64,000 nt of DNA from Alishewanella agri BL06. Lineage in GTDB: Bacteria > Pseudomonadota > Gammaproteobacteria > Enterobacterales > Alteromonadaceae. How positions within the stretch are numbered: position 1 is the first letter of the stretch; every line of letters begins with the position of its first letter. Under the pieces are notes generated by a model. The model saw only the letters and a program-made list of their open reading frames with translations. It was not told the DNA's origin and did no database searches. Shown here one piece after another: positions 62,370 through 64,000 of this stretch. The stretch is taken from positions 215,493 to 279,492 of the forward strand of contig NZ_AKKU01000025.1 of the NCBI RefSeq assembly GCF_000272005.1, written 5' to 3'. Both the position numbers and the translations under genes were made by a program.

Positions 62370-63329
62370 ATGCTGAGTAATATCTTCAATAAACTTCCCA
62401 ACACAGTGCGACACTGGCTAAGTATTCTGGCGGCAGCGTTGCGGCATTGGCTGGATAGCCAGGCGTTTATTTATGCTGCCGCGCTGGCATTTTTTACGGT
62501 GTTTTCGATTGCGCCTATTTTAGTGGTCGTGGTGGCACTGGTCGGGCTGGTTATCGGTGAGCGGGCCGTGCAAGGGGAGTTATTTACCCAGCTTGAGGAA
62601 ACTTTAGGGTCAGAAGCGGCCGGTGTAGTGCAAACCGCGGTCGTTAATTCGCAAATTGATCAAAGTGGTTTTGTCCCGGCGTTAGTCGGTATTGTTGCCA
62701 CCATTCTTGGTGCTACCACAGTGTTTGCGCAGATGCAGCAATCGCTGAATCAAATCTGGGGTGTAGCACCGCGGCCAAAGCGTAACAACCTTTGGGCGTT
62801 GCTGAAAAGCCGCTTGTTATCGTTAACCATTATTCTGGCAATTGGTTTTATTATGATGGTGTCATTACTGCTGTCGGTGGCACTACGCAGTGTAATGGCG
62901 TTTGCGGAGGAATGGTTGCCCGTGCCAGGCTGGACGATGGTGGGTATGGAATGGGGGCTATCCTTACTGGTGATCACCTTGCTATTTGCCGCCATGTTTA
63001 AAATTTTGCCCGACGTACTGCTGGCGTGGCGTGACGTGCTATTAGGCGCCTTTATTACCGCCTTGCTATTTACCATCGGCCGCTCTTTTATCTCTGTTTA
63101 TCTGGCCTATACCGCGACAGCCTCGGCTTATGGCGCTGCCGGTTCTTTGGCATTATTACTACTATGGGTAAATTATTCTTCGATGATTTTGTTGTTTGGT
63201 GCAGCCTTTACCCGTGCTCATCTGGAAGGGCGAGGTAAGCCTATCCGGCCGAAGAAGGTTGCGGTATGTGTGCACCGGGAGCTTATCATCGACCCGCCGC
63301 CGAATGAGCAAACGGGTACTAACAATTGA
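62370..63329 (+). CDS. YihY/BrkB-family inner membrane protein
   Basis: 319 residues. Six membrane helices with the family motif ALAFFTVFSIAPILVVVVALVGLV, the FAQMQQSLNQIWGV stretch and GAAGSLALLLLWVNYSSMILLFGAAFTR near the end. Function uncertain; older annotation as RNase BN is incorrect for this family. An upstream gap of about 250 bp holds its promoter and a small ACCCT-N6-AGGGT hairpin at 62163-62178. mtgA follows. Confidence 0.93.
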   Translation: MLSNIFNKLPNTVRHWLSILAAALRHWLDSQAFIYAAALAFFTVFSIAPILVVVVALVGLVIGERAVQGELFTQLEETLGSEAAGVVQTAVVNSQIDQSGFVPALVGIVATILGATTVFAQMQQSLNQIWGVAPRPKRNNLWALLKSRLLSLTIILAIGFIMMVSLLLSVALRSVMAFAEEWLPVPGWTMVGMEWGLSLLVITLLFAAMFKILPDVLLAWRDVLLGAFITALLFTIGRSFISVYLAYTATASAYGAAGSLALLLLWVNYSSMILLFGAAFTRAHLEGRGKPIRPKKVAVCVHRELIIDPPPNEQTGTNN

Positions 63330-63355
63330 CGGTTGCAAGTGACTAAAGAGGCAAG

Positions 63356-64000
63356 ATGACAGAGCAGAAGCGCGGTGCATTCGGTTGGCTGGGGTTGCTA
63401 TGTTGGCGTGCCTTGCAGCTGGCACTGCTATTGTTAGCGTTGGTCTTAATTTTACTTCTGATCTTACGTTTTGTGCCGCCGCCTACCACCGCCTTTATGC
63501 TGCAAAGCCCGTATCCGGTTAAGCAGCAGTGGATCAACATAGCACAATTGCCGCCACATGTACCGCTGGCGTTGGTGGCGTCAGAAGATCAGCGCTTCCC
63601 GCAGCATTTTGGTGTCGATATCGATGAAATCCGTAATGCGTTGGAGCGTTTTGACGATGGCGGCGGTTTGCGTGGTGCCAGTACCATTACTCAGCAAACG
63701 GCAAAAAACCTGTTGTTATGGCCTGGCCGCAGTTTGCTGCGAAAAGGGTTGGAGGCAGCGTTAGCGCTAAGCCTGGAAGTGCTTTGGGGCAAAAAGCGTA
63801 TCCTGGAGGTATACCTGAATATCGCCGAATTCGGACCCGGTATTTATGGTGTGGAAGCGGCCAGTCAGTATTACTTTGGTAAATCAGCCAGCCAGTTAAG
63901 CCGCAATCAGGCTGCCAGATTAGCAGTGCTGTTGCCAAGCCCGCGCCGGCGCGATCCGAATCAGTTAACACCCTACCTACAGCAACGCGTCAGTTGGGTT
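63356..64000 (+). CDS. mtgA: Monofunctional peptidoglycan glycosyltransferase, 3' end outside window
   Basis: 215 codons translated without a stop. One membrane anchor (about 21-40, LALLLLALVLILLLILRF) is followed by the GT51 domain with the catalytic Glu in ASEDQRFPQHFGVD, GGGLRGASTITQQTAKNLLLW, KKRILEVYLNIAEFGPGIYGVEAASQYYFGK and PSPRRRDPN. It polymerises lipid II. It follows the BrkB-family gene by 26 nt. Only the C-terminus is cut off by the window. Confidence 0.96.
   Translation, partial: MTEQKRGAFGWLGLLCWRALQLALLLLALVLILLLILRFVPPPTTAFMLQSPYPVKQQWINIAQLPPHVPLALVASEDQRFPQHFGVDIDEIRNALERFDDGGGLRGASTITQQTAKNLLLWPGRSLLRKGLEAALALSLEVLWGKKRILEVYLNIAEFGPGIYGVEAASQYYFGKSASQLSRNQAARLAVLLPSPRRRDPNQLTPYLQQRVSWV

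Overview
The window is chromosomal DNA of a gammaproteobacterium. Diagnostic blocks are lptD-surA-pdxA-rsmA-apaG-apaH, rplU-rpmA-obgE-folA divergent from ispB, argR divergent from mdh, acnB-yacL, glnK-amtB and rapA-rluA. Together with secreted S8 proteases, an OmpA-family porin, a DUF3612-type regulator and a GacA/UvrY-CsrB circuit, these suggest an Alteromonadales-like aquatic bacterium (Rheinheimera, Alishewanella or Arsukibacterium are my best guess). The genus is inference from gene content and protein style; no rRNA or tRNA gene is present to confirm it.

Layout. 1-6.5 kb: two secreted subtilisin-like proteases (the first cut by the window edge), a tandem universal stress protein, a double-cupin protein with a VOC protein, and anmK. 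6.9-8.8 kb: an ECF sigma factor, a probable membrane anti-sigma protein and a DUF4097-type protein in one operon. 8.9-13 kb: patatin, thioesterase, a GreA/Rnk-like protein, and two exported TPR/Sel1 proteins. 13-16.3 kb: a small protein resembling one domain of malate synthase G, divergent from a DUF3612/ScfR-type regulator and followed by ppk2. 16.4-22 kb: M13 peptidase, acnB and yacL. 22-24 kb: the nitrogen operon glnK-amtB behind a sigma-54-like promoter, with an NtrC-like site lying inside the preceding terminator hairpin.

23.95-24.9 kb has no protein gene but is dense in signals. The minus strand encodes a CsrB-type RNA with about 25 GGA motifs, many in hairpin loops, and a rho-independent terminator. 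A perfect GacA/UvrY-like palindrome lies about 180 bp upstream of its likely start. Next to it is a 271-bp element with perfect 26-bp terminal inverted repeats (MITE-like), ending 15 bp before a Dyp-type peroxidase gene.

25.9-40 kb is conserved housekeeping: argR/mdh, ispB, ribosomal proteins, obgE, folA, a chemotaxis receptor and the envelope-biogenesis operon from lptD to apaH. 40-53.6 kb: djlA, a DUF3530-type protein, an OmpA-family protein, rluA-rapA, a PIN-PhoH ATPase, an orphan two-helix membrane sensor, a second RluA-family synthase, a TPR protein with a degenerate GGDEF-like tail, and a 2-hydroxyacid dehydrogenase. 53.8-64 kb: a Nat-like ABC exporter, a TerB-like gene and mtfA (divergent, both with TTG starts), a 60-residue membrane protein, a Na/Ca exchanger, a FAN1-like nuclease fused to a DEDDh exonuclease, a HepT/MntA toxin-antitoxin pair, a BrkB-family protein and the start of mtgA.

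The least ordinary items are the CsrB locus, the stand-alone malate-synthase-like domain, the nuclease-exonuclease fusion, the peroxidase with a substituted distal arginine, and the NtrC site built into a terminator. I did not find a clearly new multi-gene system.
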